64,000 nucleotides of DNA. It comes from Streptomyces sp. NRRL B-1347. GTDB taxonomy: Bacteria > Actinomycetota > Actinomycetes > Streptomycetales > Streptomycetaceae. Shown here in pieces: positions 1 to 8,789 of this stretch. The translations under genes were made by a program, and so were the position numbers. Each line of letters begins with the position of its first letter. Position 1 is the first letter of the stretch. Where the stretch lies: assembly GCF_000720325.1 (NCBI RefSeq), contig NZ_JOJM01000040.1, positions 21,581 to 85,580 on the forward strand, in the 5' to 3' direction. The notes beneath the pieces are model-generated. The model was not told the DNA's origin. It searched no databases and saw only the letters and a list, made by a program, of their open reading frames with translations.

Positions 1-161
1 GGTTCACGGTCATGCCTTCACTTTAGTGGTTGGCGACGACCGCAGATCTTGATCAAAAGTGGTGAAATCCAGGCGAAACAGAGAACTGGTGGGGAGCCCG
101 CCCCGCCGGCCGAGTGTCGGCGGGGCGACCGGAGGGTGTCGTGCCGGGCTCGAACGTCAGG
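1..161. other. Window edge and intergenic region
   Basis: No supportable gene is seen in the first 161 bases. The stretch holds the hairpin terminator listed separately, which closes the minus-strand gene that ends at 162. Bases 1-60 are less GC-rich and could be the edge of an upstream intergenic region. Confidence 0.5.
99..127 (-). terminator. Hairpin terminator after M50 protease gene
   Basis: A perfect 10-bp inverted repeat (CGCCCCGCCG at 99-108, CGGCGGGGCG at 118-127) with a 9-base loop lies 35 bases past the stop of the minus-strand protease gene. No U-tract is seen, which is usual for Streptomyces terminators. Confidence 0.6.
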
Positions 162-884
162 TCACACGGTGAGCAGCCAGCGGCCGCCGCCTATCAGCGA
201 GCACAGCGACACGGCATGGAAAAGAAAGAGCCACATTCCGGCGGGAACGTGCGTCAGACGCGCCAACTGGTCCGCGTCCGAGTCACCGGCGCCCCCGTGC
301 CGCCGCTTCGCCTGGAGCTCGAAGGCGGGCCGCACGCCCCCCAGGAGCAGGAACCACACCACCGCGTACGCGAAGGCGGCCTGCACGTCGGTGCTCGCCA
401 GCCAGGAGACGACCAGGAAGGCGCCGCCCGCCAGGACCATCGTGAGCGCGCCGTACGCGTTGCGGATCATCACCAGCATCGCGGCGAGCAGGGCCGTGGC
501 GATCCACAGGAAGGCCGTGATGTGCCCCTGGGAGAGCAGCGCGGCGCCGCCGAGGCCGAGCAGCGGGGGAGCGGTGTAGCCCGCGGCGGCGGTGAGGACC
601 ATGCCGAGGCCCGAGGGCTTGCCGCGGCTGACGGTCAGGCCGCTGGTGTCGGAGTGCAGCCGGATGCCGTCCAGGCGGCGCCCGGTGAGCAGGGCGACCA
701 GGCCGTGGCCGCCCTCGTGGGCGATGGTGATGGCGTTGCGGGCCACGCGCCACACGCCGTGCGGGACGACGGCGGCGAGCGCGACGACGCCGGTGGCGAT
801 CACCAGCCACTGCTCGGGCGCGGACTGGGTGCCGACGACGCGGTCCCACAGATCGCTCAGGCTTGCGGAAGCGGTGGTGTGCAT
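162..884 (-). CDS. M50-family membrane metalloprotease-like protein
   Basis: Integral membrane protein of 240 aa with an HEGGH zinc-protease motif at residues 56-60, in the N-terminal third, and several hydrophobic segments after it (about 85-110, 115-160, 210-235). This is the pattern of the M50B-like group, membrane zinc peptidases related to site-2 protease; many actinobacterial members have no known substrate. The start ATG at 884 gives a GGGAG ribosome-binding site about 10 bases upstream. It is divergent from the YedK-type gene, whose start lies only 49 bases away, so the two promoters must overlap. Enzymatic activity is inferred from the motif; the second M50 motif is not clearly visible. 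Confidence 0.75.
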   Translation of the reverse strand: MHTTASASLSDLWDRVVGTQSAPEQWLVIATGVVALAAVVPHGVWRVARNAITIAHEGGHGLVALLTGRRLDGIRLHSDTSGLTVSRGKPSGLGMVLTAAAGYTAPPLLGLGGAALLSQGHITAFLWIATALLAAMLVMIRNAYGALTMVLAGGAFLVVSWLASTDVQAAFAYAVVWFLLLGGVRPAFELQAKRRHGGAGDSDADQLARLTHVPAGMWLFLFHAVSLCSLIGGGRWLLTV

Positions 885-933
885 TGCTCGGTCGGCTCCC
901 TGTCGTCGGCCACGGCGTGGCAGTGTGGCACGT

Positions 934-1749
934 ATGTGCGGACGGTATGCATCGAGTCGTAGGCCCGAGGATCTCGCAGGAGTCTTTGAGATCGAGAAGT
1001 GGGAGCCGGAAGAGGCCCTGGAGGCGGACTACAACGTCGCTCCCACGAAAGAGGTCTACGCCGTGCTCGACCGTCCCCTTAAGGACGCCGAGGACAAACG
1101 TCCGGTTCGTCAGCTGCGCAGGCTGAAGTGGGGACTCGTCCCGTCCTGGGCGAAGACGCCGGAGGGCGGCGCGCGGATGATCAACGCGCGTGCCGAGACC
1201 GTGCACGAGAAGCCCTCCTTCCGCCGGGCCTTCGCCGCGCGCCGCTGCATCCTGCCCGCCGACGGCTATTACGAGTGGGTGACGGCCGCCGCCGAGCGCG
1301 ACCTGGAGGTCGAGGGCAAGAAGAAGCGGCCCCGCAAGCAGCCGTACTTCGTGCTGCCCGCCGACGGGTCGGTGTTCGCGATGGCCGGCCTGTACGAGTT
1401 CTGGCGGGACCGCACCCTGCCCGACGAGCACCCGCTCGCCTGGTGGGTGACCTGCTCGGTGATCACCACGGAGGCGGAGACCGCGCCGCTCGCCGTGGCC
1501 CCGGAGAGCGGCCCCGGCTCCCTCGCGGACATCCACCCGCGCATGCCGCTGATGCTCACGCCCGACCGCTGGGACGCCTGGCTCGACCCGGCGCGCACCG
1601 ACACGGAGGACCTGCGCACGCTCCTGGAGCCGCCGCCCACCGGGCTCATGCGCGCGTTCCCCGTGTCGACGGCCGTCAGCAACGTCCGCAACAACGGCCC
1701 GGAGCTGCTGAAGGAACTGGAAGCCCCCGAAGAGGGCACACTCTTCTGA
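934..1749 (+). CDS. SOS response-associated peptidase (HMCES/YedK family)
   Basis: A 271-aa protein of the SRAP family, which forms a thiazolidine crosslink with abasic sites in single-stranded DNA through the cysteine exposed at position 2 after Met removal. The start at 934 gives Met-Cys-Gly-Arg-Tyr at the N-terminus, the hallmark of the family, and decides against upstream in-frame starts. Family residues are visible: Cys2, Asn34 (YNVAPT), Asn84 and Glu88 (NARAET), Glu114 (GYYEW) and His201 (HPRMP). No clear ribosome-binding site precedes this ATG, so the transcript may be leaderless or nearly so. It is followed after one base by the alpha/beta hydrolase gene, suggesting co-transcription. 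Confidence 0.93.
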   Translation: MCGRYASSRRPEDLAGVFEIEKWEPEEALEADYNVAPTKEVYAVLDRPLKDAEDKRPVRQLRRLKWGLVPSWAKTPEGGARMINARAETVHEKPSFRRAFAARRCILPADGYYEWVTAAAERDLEVEGKKKRPRKQPYFVLPADGSVFAMAGLYEFWRDRTLPDEHPLAWWVTCSVITTEAETAPLAVAPESGPGSLADIHPRMPLMLTPDRWDAWLDPARTDTEDLRTLLEPPPTGLMRAFPVSTAVSNVRNNGPELLKELEAPEEGTLF

Positions 1750-1750
1750 C

Positions 1751-2461
1751 GTGACGCACAGTGAGACCCACAGCGAACTCGTCGAGACCGACGCCGGGAC
1801 CGCCCGGATCACCTGGCACCCCGCACGGAAGGCCCGGTCCGTGCTCGCCGTCAGCCACGGGGCGGGCGGCGGCATCGAGGCCAGGGACCTGCGGGCCATC
1901 GCCTCCGCCCTGCCCGCGCACGGCGTGACCGTCGCTCTGGTGGAGCAGCCCTGGCGGGTGGCGGGCAAGAAGGTGGCGCCCGCGCCGAAGACGCTGGACA
2001 CCGGCTGGCGCGGTGTGTGGCCCGCCCTCGCGAAGCCCGGCCTGCCCGTGCTCGCGGGCGGCCGCAGCGCCGGGGCCCGCGTCGCCTGCCGCACGGCCAC
2101 CGAGCTGGGCGCGGCCGCCGTGCTCGCGCTGAGCTTCCCGCTGCACCCGCCGGGCAGGCCGGAGAAGTCCCGGGCCGACGAGCTGCTCGGCGCCGGGGTG
2201 CCGACGCTCGTGGTGCAGGGCGGCAACGATCCCTTCGGCAGGCCCGCGGAGTTTCCCGACATCGGGAGGGGCCGCGCGAAGCGCGACGGTACAAGGGCGG
2301 TGGTGGGAGACGGGTGGGCGTACGAACTCGTCGAGATCCCCTTCGGCGACCACTCCTTCGCCGTGCCCAAGCGGGCCGACATCGGCCAGGAGGAAGCTGT
2401 GAAGCGGATCACGGACGCCGTCGTCGCGTGGACGGGCGCGCCGGGAATGTTGAGCACATGA
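1751..2461 (+). CDS. Alpha/beta-hydrolase family protein (KANL3/Tex30-like)
   Basis: A 236-aa alpha/beta hydrolase of the dienelactone/KANL3-Tex30 type. The nucleophile elbow GRSAG places Ser106, with likely acid Asp160 (GGNDP) and His201 (GDHSF). A glycine-rich oxyanion segment (SHGAGGG) lies at 35-41. The GTG start follows the preceding TGA by a single base, so translation is probably coupled to the YedK-type gene. The last codons overlap the sigma-R-dependent promoter of the downstream sigR gene. The substrate is unknown. Confidence 0.8.
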   Translation: MTHSETHSELVETDAGTARITWHPARKARSVLAVSHGAGGGIEARDLRAIASALPAHGVTVALVEQPWRVAGKKVAPAPKTLDTGWRGVWPALAKPGLPVLAGGRSAGARVACRTATELGAAAVLALSFPLHPPGRPEKSRADELLGAGVPTLVVQGGNDPFGRPAEFPDIGRGRAKRDGTRAVVGDGWAYELVEIPFGDHSFAVPKRADIGQEEAVKRITDAVVAWTGAPGMLST

Positions 2462-2469
2462 CGACTGTT
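2444..2469 (+). promoter_or_regulatory. Sigma-R autoregulatory promoter (sigRp2 type)
   Basis: GGAAT at 2444-2448 and GTT at 2467-2469 are separated by exactly 18 bases, a perfect match to the known sigma-R consensus GGAAT-N18-GTT. It sits at the 3' end of the upstream hydrolase gene, and transcription should begin about 7-10 bases after GTT, upstream of the ATG at 2518 that begins the long sigma-R' form. This is the positive feedback promoter known from S. coelicolor. Confidence 0.93.
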
Positions 2470-2517
2470 CTCCCGTACGGACCGCAAACAGTGTGCGTAC
2501 GAGAGGGAGACCGCCGC

Positions 2518-2682
2518 ATGGGAACGACCATCTGCCCGGACCGCTCCACCACTCCTGACCTGGAGTGGAGCGTGCTGAGCTCGCCCAAGGCGGCCCCTAT
2601 TCGAGCGGCGCGCAAAGCAGGTCGTCGTCTATCCTCCGAAACCAGTGGGACCGGCTACGGCCCCACCACGTCGTTGGAGGAG
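2518..2682 (+). other. sigR: N-terminal extension of the sigma-R' isoform
   Basis: An in-frame ATG at 2518, preceded by GAGAGGGAGA, opens a reading frame of exactly 55 codons that runs without a stop into the sigR start at 2683. In S. coelicolor a thiol-stress-induced, unstable sigma-R' with a 55-residue N-terminal extension is made from the p2 transcript. The identical length and the placement downstream of the GGAAT-N18-GTT promoter argue that the same feedback loop exists here. The extension includes one Cys (residue 6). Confidence 0.85.
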
Positions 2683-3366
2683 GTGGGTCCGGTCACTGGG
2701 ACCGACGCAGGCACTGAGCACGGTCACTCCGAGCAGCCGGAGCGTCCCGGCATGGATTCCGAGACGGCCGCGGAGCGCACGGCCCGCTTCGAGCGGGACG
2801 CGCTGATGTTCCTCGACCAGATGTACTCGGCGGCGCTCCGGATGACGCGCAACCCGGCGGACGCGGAGGACCTGGTCCAGGAGACCTACGCGAAGGCGTA
2901 CGCGTCGTTCCACCAGTTCCGCGAGGGCACCAACCTCAAGGCCTGGCTGTACCGCATCCTCACGAACACGTTCATCAACTCGTACCGCAAGAAGCAGCGC
3001 GAGCCCCAGCGCAGCGCCGCCGAGGAGATCGAGGACTGGCAGCTGGCGCGCGCCGAGTCGCACATGTCCACCGGACTGCGCTCGGCCGAGTCGCAGGCGC
3101 TCGACCACCTGCCGGACTCCGACGTGAAGAACGCCCTCCAGGCCATCCCGGAGGAATTCCGCATCGCCGTGTATCTCGCGGACGTGGAGGGCTTTGCGTA
3201 CAAGGAGATCGCGGACATCATGGGTACACCCATCGGTACGGTGATGTCCCGTCTTCACCGCGGCCGCCGCCAACTCCGCGGCATGCTCGAGGACTACGCG
3301 CGTGACCGCGGCTTGGTCCCGGCCGGTGCCGGAGACTCGAACGAAGCGAAAGGCTCGGGCTCATGA
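2683..3366 (+). CDS. sigR: ECF sigma factor SigR, thiol-oxidative stress
   Basis: RNA polymerase sigma factor of the ECF12/SigR group that transcribes the thiol-oxidative (disulfide) stress regulon, including thioredoxin and mycothiol genes. From the GTG at 2683 the product is 227 aa, the length of S. coelicolor SigR, and almost identical to it from my memory of that sequence. Region 2 ([14 protein letters not shown]) and region 4 ([15 protein letters not shown]) are intact. The GTG has only a crowded GGAGG two bases upstream, while the upstream ATG at 2518 has a good site; both are probably used. The stop overlaps the rsrA start by ATGA, so sigma and anti-sigma are translationally coupled. 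Confidence 0.97.
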   Translation: MGPVTGTDAGTEHGHSEQPERPGMDSETAAERTARFERDALMFLDQMYSAALRMTRNPADAEDLVQETYAKAYASFHQFREGTNLKAWLYRILTNTFINSYRKKQREPQRSAAEEIEDWQLARAESHMSTGLRSAESQALDHLPDSDVKNALQAIPEEFRIAVYLADVEGFAYKEIADIMGTPIGTVMSRLHRGRRQLRGMLEDYARDRGLVPAGAGDSNEAKGSGS

Positions 3367-3662
3367 GCTGCGGAGAGCCGCACGAGACTGACTGCAGTGA
3401 GGTCCTGGACCACCTCTATGAGTTCCTGGACCGGGAGATGCCGGACAGCGACTGCACCAAGTTCGAGACGCACTTCGAGGAGTGCTCCCCGTGCCTGGAG
3501 AAGTACGGCCTCGAACAGGCGGTGAAGAAGCTCGTCAAGCGCTGCTGCGGCCAGGACGACGTACCCGCCGACCTGCGGGCGAAGGTCATGGGCCGGATCG
3601 ATCTGATCCGCTCCGGCCAGGCGGTTCCGGACGACGGGGTGGATCTGGCCCCCGGGTCCTGA
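3363..3662 (+). CDS. rsrA: Zinc-binding redox anti-sigma factor RsrA
   Basis: A 99-aa ZAS-family anti-sigma factor that binds SigR when reduced and zinc-loaded and releases it on disulfide formation. The sequence has seven cysteines at 3, 11, 31, 41, 44, 61 and 62, with the H37-x3-C41-x2-C44 zinc motif and C11 as the further redox/zinc residue, the same arrangement as in S. coelicolor RsrA. It overlaps sigR by four bases (ATGA). No gene for another regulator is inserted between the pair. Confidence 0.97.
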   Translation: MSCGEPHETDCSEVLDHLYEFLDREMPDSDCTKFETHFEECSPCLEKYGLEQAVKKLVKRCCGQDDVPADLRAKVMGRIDLIRSGQAVPDDGVDLAPGS

Positions 3663-3880
3663 GCGCGGGTCCTGCGGACGGTTCTGCGTACGGTTCTACG
3701 TACGGGTCCTGAGCGGGTGCGTCCCGCGTTCCCCGTGGGGCTGCCGTTCACCCGCTAGTTGAACGTTTCTCTCTGTTTCTGCAGGGGTTTCTCACTCGAA
3801 GGTGCTAATTCGCGCCCGCTGACGCTGGCGTGGTCATGGCCCGTTCTAGTCTCCCGACCTGGATCGGGAGGAGAACGCCT

Positions 3881-5239
3881 ATGCGGTCGGTGCCGGTGTG
3901 GGCCCGCGGCTACGTCCTGTGCGCCGCGCTCGGCGGGGCCGCCTGCGCGGCGCCCGCGTTCGGCCCCGGCACGGCGTGGCCCGTCGTGGGCCTGCTCGCC
4001 CTCCTGTACGCGGGCGGGGAGCGCACCGTCGTCCGCAGCGGCCCGGCCGTGCCCGCCTTCTACCCGGTGCTGCTCGCCGCGGTGTTCCTGCTGCCGCCCG
4101 CCGCGGCCGCGCTCGTCGCCGTCCCCGGCGCCCTGCTCGCCCGCGTCGAACGGCAGCCCCGGTGGCTGCGCCGCCTCTGGCGGGCCGCCCAGCTGGCCCT
4201 CGCCGCCTGGACCTCGGGGTGGACGTACGCCGCGCTCGACGGGCCCGCGGCGGCCTCCGCGCCCCCCGACTTCCCGTACGTCCTGCTGCCCGCCGCGGTC
4301 ACCGTGCTCTGCTTCGCCGCGGTCATCGCCGCCCTCGACGGCGGCATCCTGGTGGCGGCGGAGCGGGTGCCGCCGCGGCACGCCTGGCGCGGACTGCTGC
4401 CCGGCTCGCTCGCCCCCGTCGCCGTGCACGGGCTCGCCGGGCTGATGATGGCCGTCCTGTGGAACAGCCGGTACGGCCCGCTGGCCGCGCTGCTCGTCCT
4501 GCTGCCGATGGGCGTCTCGTGCTGGGTGTTCGCCCAGTACCACCGCGAGCGCTCCGCCCACCAGGCCACCATCCGCGCGCTCGTGCAGGCCGTCGACATC
4601 AAGGACCGCTACACCCGGGGCCACAGCGAGCGGGTCGGCCGCGCCTCCGTGCTGATCGCCCGCGAGCTGGGCATGGACGACGCGCGCGTGGAGCTGCTCC
4701 GCTTCGCCGGGATCCTGCACGACGTGGGCAAGCTCGGCGTCCCCACCCGGCTGCTGCGCAAGGAGGGGCCGCTGACCCCGCAGGAGCGGCGCGTGATCGA
4801 GCTGCACCCCGAGTACGGCCACGAGATGGTGCGCGGCATCGGCTTCCTCGGGGAGGCGAGGGCGGCGATCCTGCACCACCACGAGCGCATCGACGGCAGC
4901 GGCTACCCCTACGGCCTGATGGGGCATCAGATCCCGGAGTGTGCCCGGGTGGTGGCCGTCGCCGACGCCTTCGACGCCATGACCTCCTCGCGCTCCTACC
5001 GCCGCGCCCGCCCCGTCGTGGCCGCCGTCGCCGAACTCCGGCGGTGCGCGGGTGCCCAGTTCGACCCGGCCGTGGTCGGCGCCCTGGCCCGGGCGCTCGA
5101 CCGGTGCGGCTGGGACGCGGAGGTCACGGCAGGGGGCGGCGCAAGCGCTCCGGCCGCGGACCGGGACGCGGGCCCGGCCGGCCCGGTCGAGAGCGTGGCG
5201 TCCGGCGCCCCCGTGGCCCGCGGCCCGGCCGCCCGGTGA
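3881..5239 (+). CDS. Membrane HD-GYP domain phosphohydrolase
   Basis: A 452-aa protein with about six hydrophobic segments in residues 1-215, then a C-terminal HD-GYP domain. The HD pair is at 280-281 (LHDVGKLG), followed by HHHER and the signature G341-Y342-P343. HD-GYP proteins typically hydrolyse cyclic di-GMP, which in Streptomyces controls development through BldD; here substrate is inferred from the family only. The ATG at 3881 is chosen because GGGAGGAG lies 8 bases upstream; an earlier in-frame ATG at 3830 lacks one. It overlaps the next gene by GTGA. The last ~45 residues are Ala/Pro/Gly-rich and look disordered. Confidence 0.85.
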   Translation: MRSVPVWARGYVLCAALGGAACAAPAFGPGTAWPVVGLLALLYAGGERTVVRSGPAVPAFYPVLLAAVFLLPPAAAALVAVPGALLARVERQPRWLRRLWRAAQLALAAWTSGWTYAALDGPAAASAPPDFPYVLLPAAVTVLCFAAVIAALDGGILVAAERVPPRHAWRGLLPGSLAPVAVHGLAGLMMAVLWNSRYGPLAALLVLLPMGVSCWVFAQYHRERSAHQATIRALVQAVDIKDRYTRGHSERVGRASVLIARELGMDDARVELLRFAGILHDVGKLGVPTRLLRKEGPLTPQERRVIELHPEYGHEMVRGIGFLGEARAAILHHHERIDGSGYPYGLMGHQIPECARVVAVADAFDAMTSSRSYRRARPVVAAVAELRRCAGAQFDPAVVGALARALDRCGWDAEVTAGGGASAPAADRDAGPAGPVESVASGAPVARGPAAR

Positions 5240-6492
5240 CGCACGAGCCCGCGGGGCGGCCCGCCGCCGTGGTGGCCGCCGTGATCCGCGGCGCCGCACT
5301 GCTCGCCGCGGTCACCGCGCTCGGCGGCACCCTCTGGTACGGCGTCGACGAGCACAGGACCGCCCTCGCCTTCGGCGTGCTCATAGCCGTGGGCGAGCTG
5401 GCCCGGTGGGGCAGCGGCGGCGAGCGGGAGCCCGCACCCCTGGGGGCCGCGGGCGCGCTCGCGTACGCGCTGCTGGGGGAGAGCGGCGGGCACCCGACCC
5501 ACCACGGGGTGCTCCAGGTGGTCGCCGTCGTCGTGGCGGCGGGGCTCGTGGGCGCCGTGCCGCACGTCGCGCTCGGCCGCGGGCCCGCGCCCGACACCCT
5601 GGCCCGGCGCGTGCTCACGGTCGCCTTCGCCGCCGTGTGCTTCCAGCCGCTGTACAACTCGGGCCGCCTGGAGGACTGGGCGGGCTACGGCTCGTGGTAC
5701 GCCGCCGTGGTGGTGGCCCTGCTCGCGCTCACCGCGCTGTGCGACGCCGTGCTCGCGGCGGCCCTGGCGCACGCCCGCAGGGGGTGGCCGTTCGGGCCGC
5801 TGCTCCGGGACGAGCTGCGGCGCATGCCCGGCATCGGCTCCGCCGTGTGCGCCACGGGGGCCGTAATGGCGCTAGCCGTGGCCGTGGCGGGGCTCTGGGC
5901 GCTGCCGGTGTTCAGCTGCCCGCTGCTGCTCACCCAGCTGGCCGTCCGCCGGTACGCCGCCGTGCGGGCCACCTACCGGCAGACCATCGCCTCCCTGGCC
6001 CGCGCCACCGAGATCGCCGGGTACACCCCGGCGGGGCACGCCAGGCGCGTCGCGGACCTCAGCCGGGCCATGGGGCGCGAGCTGGGGCTCTCCGGGGCCG
6101 ACCTGACCGTCCTGGAGTACGCGGCGCTGATGCACGACATCGGGCAGCTCTCCCTCGTCGACCCCGTGCCCGCGGGCGCCACGGCCCGCCTTCCCGTCCC
6201 CGAGCAGCGGCGCATCGCCCTGCTCGGCGGCGCCGTCGTCCGGCAGACCGGCGTGGCCGCCGACGTCGCCGTCGTCGTGGAGCGCCAGGCCGATCCGTAC
6301 CGCGAGCAGCCGCTCACCGCGCGCATCGTGCGGACCGCGAACGCATACGACGAGATGGCCCGGGAACACGGACCCCAAGGGCCACTGGCCGCCCTGGAGC
6401 GGCTGCGGCTCGCGACCGGCCGTGAGTACCAGACAGAGGTGGTGGAGGCCCTGGCCAGGGCCCTCGCGGGGGCGCCCCGCCGGACCCTCTGA
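5236..6492 (+). CDS. Membrane HD-domain protein, degenerate HD-GYP
   Basis: A 418-aa paralogue-like partner of the preceding gene: N-terminal half with about six hydrophobic helices, C-terminal HD-type domain. The GTG start overlaps the upstream stop (GTGA). The HD pair is kept (H300-D301, MHDIGQLS), but the downstream HHE and GYP motifs are replaced (ERQADPYRE), so phosphodiesterase activity is doubtful. It may act as a regulatory or heterodimer partner of the intact HD-GYP protein. The same two-gene arrangement of coupled membrane HD proteins is the main clue to function. Confidence 0.78.
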   Translation: MTHEPAGRPAAVVAAVIRGAALLAAVTALGGTLWYGVDEHRTALAFGVLIAVGELARWGSGGEREPAPLGAAGALAYALLGESGGHPTHHGVLQVVAVVVAAGLVGAVPHVALGRGPAPDTLARRVLTVAFAAVCFQPLYNSGRLEDWAGYGSWYAAVVVALLALTALCDAVLAAALAHARRGWPFGPLLRDELRRMPGIGSAVCATGAVMALAVAVAGLWALPVFSCPLLLTQLAVRRYAAVRATYRQTIASLARATEIAGYTPAGHARRVADLSRAMGRELGLSGADLTVLEYAALMHDIGQLSLVDPVPAGATARLPVPEQRRIALLGGAVVRQTGVAADVAVVVERQADPYREQPLTARIVRTANAYDEMAREHGPQGPLAALERLRLATGREYQTEVVEALARALAGAPRRTL

Positions 6493-6764
6493 GCGCGCCC
6501 CGCGCGCGGGCACGCCGCCCCGGCCCTGTACGGGCCCCCACACGATCGGGGGGTCCGGGAGCGGAGCGCCCGAGGCGCCCGGGGGCGGCCTCGGGGCGCC
6601 CGGCGAAGGCGCCGGGGACGGGTCGTCTGACCTCGGGCCCCGCTGGGTAACCCATGGGTAATGAGCGGCCGTCCGACCGTACGTGGTTGGATGCGAAAGA
6701 GAAGCGGGGCCGCGCGGCAGCGCGGCGGCGGGGACATCCCGACAAGAGCTGGCAGGCGGGAATC
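6493..6764. other. Intergenic region with possible upstream start
   Basis: About 270 bases between the HD-domain gene and the TPR-like gene. An in-frame ATG at 6654 could extend the next protein by 37 residues rich in Arg/Lys, but that extension lacks a ribosome-binding site and family-like sequence. No other signal is clear. Confidence 0.4.
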
Positions 6765-7745
6765 GTGAGGATCTTCGGCAAGGGACGGCACCGGCCCTCC
6801 GCCTCCTGGCGGCAGGCCACCGACAGGGCGTTCACGCTCATCGGCGACGGTCGCTACGAGGACGCGGGCGCGCTCCTGACGCGCGCCGCCGATCTCGAAC
6901 CCTGGCTGTCGGAGTCCTGGTTCAACCTCGCGCTCCTGCACAAGTTCCGGCACGACTGGGAGCAGGCGCGGGCCGCGGGCCTGCGGGCCGTGGCGCTGCT
7001 CGACCGCTCGGCGGGGGCCCCTGACTGGTGGAACGTGGGCATCGCGGCCACCGCCCTGCAGGACTGGCCGCTGGCGCGCAGGGCCTGGCAGGCGTACGGC
7101 CTCAAGGTGCCCGGCGGCGTCGCCGCGACGGGGGAGCCCGCGGGGATGGACCTGGGCAGCGCGGCCGTGCGGCTCTCGCCCGAGGGCGAGGCGGAGGTCG
7201 TCTGGGGCCGCAGGCTGGACCCGGCCCGCATGGAGGTGCTGTCCATTCCGCTGCCGTCCTCCGGGCGGCGCTGGGGCGAGGTCGTCCTGCACGACGGCGT
7301 GCCGCACGGCGAGCGGACCACGGCCGCCGGGCACGCGTACCCCGTCTTCGACGAGATCGAGCTGTGGGCGCCGTCGCCCGTGCCCACCTGGGTCGTCCTC
7401 CTGGAGGCCGCGACCGAGGAGGACCGGGACGCCCTGGAGAAGCTCGCCGCCGACGCCGGCTTCGCCGCCGAGGACTGGTCGTCGTCCGTGCGGCTGCTCT
7501 GCCGGATGTGCTCGGAGTCGCGGATGCCCAGCGACGAGGGCGACGGGGAGCACCTGGATCCGCACGACCACAGCGAGCCGGGGCACCCCGGGCCGCTCGG
7601 CCACCGCAGCCCCGGAGCGCTGTGGGTCCCCGAGCGGGAGTGCGGCATCGCCGCCCCCGCGGGGCTCGTGCGGGGCCTCCTCGACGGCTGGGTGGCCGAC
7701 AGCCCGGACTCCCGGGACTGGCGGGACCTCGAAGAGGTCTGCTAG
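6765..7745 (+). CDS. Tetratricopeptide-like protein, conserved in Streptomyces
   Basis: A 326-aa soluble protein. Residues 15-105 carry two to three TPR-like helix pairs ([49 protein letters not shown]), followed by a mixed alpha/beta region with no domain I recognise. The C-terminal part has a His/Asp/Gly-rich loop near residues 265-285. The GTG at 6765 begins a VRIFGKG sequence that I recall as the usual start in Streptomyces relatives. Its place between the HD proteins and def is conserved in the genus as far as I remember. A scaffold role is inference only. Confidence 0.7.
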   Translation: MRIFGKGRHRPSASWRQATDRAFTLIGDGRYEDAGALLTRAADLEPWLSESWFNLALLHKFRHDWEQARAAGLRAVALLDRSAGAPDWWNVGIAATALQDWPLARRAWQAYGLKVPGGVAATGEPAGMDLGSAAVRLSPEGEAEVVWGRRLDPARMEVLSIPLPSSGRRWGEVVLHDGVPHGERTTAAGHAYPVFDEIELWAPSPVPTWVVLLEAATEEDRDALEKLAADAGFAAEDWSSSVRLLCRMCSESRMPSDEGDGEHLDPHDHSEPGHPGPLGHRSPGALWVPERECGIAAPAGLVRGLLDGWVADSPDSRDWRDLEEVC

Positions 7746-7828
7746 CCCCGGAGGCCGATGCTCCGGCGGGGCGCTGCCCGTACCCTGTACGGGCAGTACA
7801 CGACCCAGGAAGAAGGCATACGGCGGAC

Positions 7829-8479
7829 ATGGCGCAGGACACTGAGCAGAGTTACGCGGACGGGGTGCTCCCGGTCGACGACGAGGGCTTCGTGATCGAC
7901 ACGGAGGACTGCGAGGCGCGGGAGACGGCCTACCGCGAGCGCGGCACGTCCCGGCCCATCACGGTCGTTGGCAACCCGGTGCTGCACAAGGAGTGCAAGG
8001 ACGTCACCGCCTTCGACGACGAGCTCGCGAAGCTGATCGACGACATGTTCGCGAGCCAGCGCGTCGCGCAGGGCGTCGGCGTCGCCGCGAACCAGGTCGG
8101 CGTCGACCTGAAGGTGTTCGTGTACGACTGCATGGACGACGAGGGCGTGCGGCACGTGGGCGTCGTCTGCAACCCGGTCCTGCAGGACCTGCCCGCGGAC
8201 CGGCGGAGCCTGGACGACTCGGGCGAGGGCTGCCTGTCCGTGCCGACGGCGTACGCGCCGCTCGCCCGCCCGGACTACGCGGTCGTGACCGGTCAGGACG
8301 AGAAGGGCAACCCCATCAAGGTGCGCGGCACGGGCTACTTCGCCCGCTGCCTCCAGCACGAGACGGACCACCTGTACGGCTATCTGTACATCGACCGCCT
8401 CTCCAAGCGGGAGCGCAAGGACGCGCTGCGGCAGATGGCGGAGGGCACGCCGCGCTACCCCGTGGTGCCGAATGACTGA
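7829..8479 (+). CDS. def: Peptide deformylase
   Basis: A 216-aa metalloenzyme that removes the formyl group from nascent N-formylmethionine proteins. All three family motifs are present: [10 protein letters not shown] (82-91), EGCLS with ligand Cys135, and QHETDH with ligands His177 and His181 and catalytic Glu178. The first ~40 residues are an acidic extension typical of one actinobacterial deformylase type. ATG at 7829 follows an AGGAAGAAGG-like purine stretch. It is followed by a strong hairpin terminator. Streptomyces usually carry additional deformylase copies, so this one need not be essential. Confidence 0.95.
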   Translation: MAQDTEQSYADGVLPVDDEGFVIDTEDCEARETAYRERGTSRPITVVGNPVLHKECKDVTAFDDELAKLIDDMFASQRVAQGVGVAANQVGVDLKVFVYDCMDDEGVRHVGVVCNPVLQDLPADRRSLDDSGEGCLSVPTAYAPLARPDYAVVTGQDEKGNPIKVRGTGYFARCLQHETDHLYGYLYIDRLSKRERKDALRQMAEGTPRYPVVPND

Positions 8480-8521
8480 ACTGCGCCACAACTGAGGCGC
8501 ACGGTAGGCGCGTGACGACAG

Positions 8522-8559
8522 CGGCCCCTGGTCGGGAACACCCCACTGACCAGGGGCCG
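8522..8559 (+). terminator. Terminator after def
   Basis: A perfect 12-bp inverted repeat (CGGCCCCTGGTC at 8522-8533, GACCAGGGGCCG at 8548-8559) begins 43 bases past the def stop. It isolates the sigR-def block from the terpene operon. Confidence 0.85.
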
Positions 8560-8789
8560 TTGGCGTACCCGCTCAGAACCGGACAGGACTAGCCCACGAT
8601 CAGCCGCCCGTGATCCAGATTCAGTCACGTAAGGGGATGTTCTCGGCACGCTGGGGTAGTGAATGGCGCAAATGTGTTCCCTGAACGGTCAGTTGTGGTG
8701 CTGAATGGAAAGCGCGGGGATACGCAACGGCGCGCGCCCGGCACGGCAAGAGGGGCGTGGGCCTCAGCGCGGTCGAGAGGGGTTTGTTC
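8560..8789. other. Promoter region of the sesquiterpene operon
   Basis: About 230 bases of lower GC (for example around 8640-8720) between the def terminator and the terpene synthase gene. No open frame with normal codon use is seen. The operon promoter must lie here, but I cannot assign -35/-10 boxes with confidence. Confidence 0.5.

Noticed and set aside
2017-2517. An extension of SigR upstream of the ATG at 2518
   Set aside because: The frame is open to 2017 but overlaps the alpha/beta-hydrolase gene in another frame and lies upstream of the promoter, so it cannot be part of the p2 transcript.
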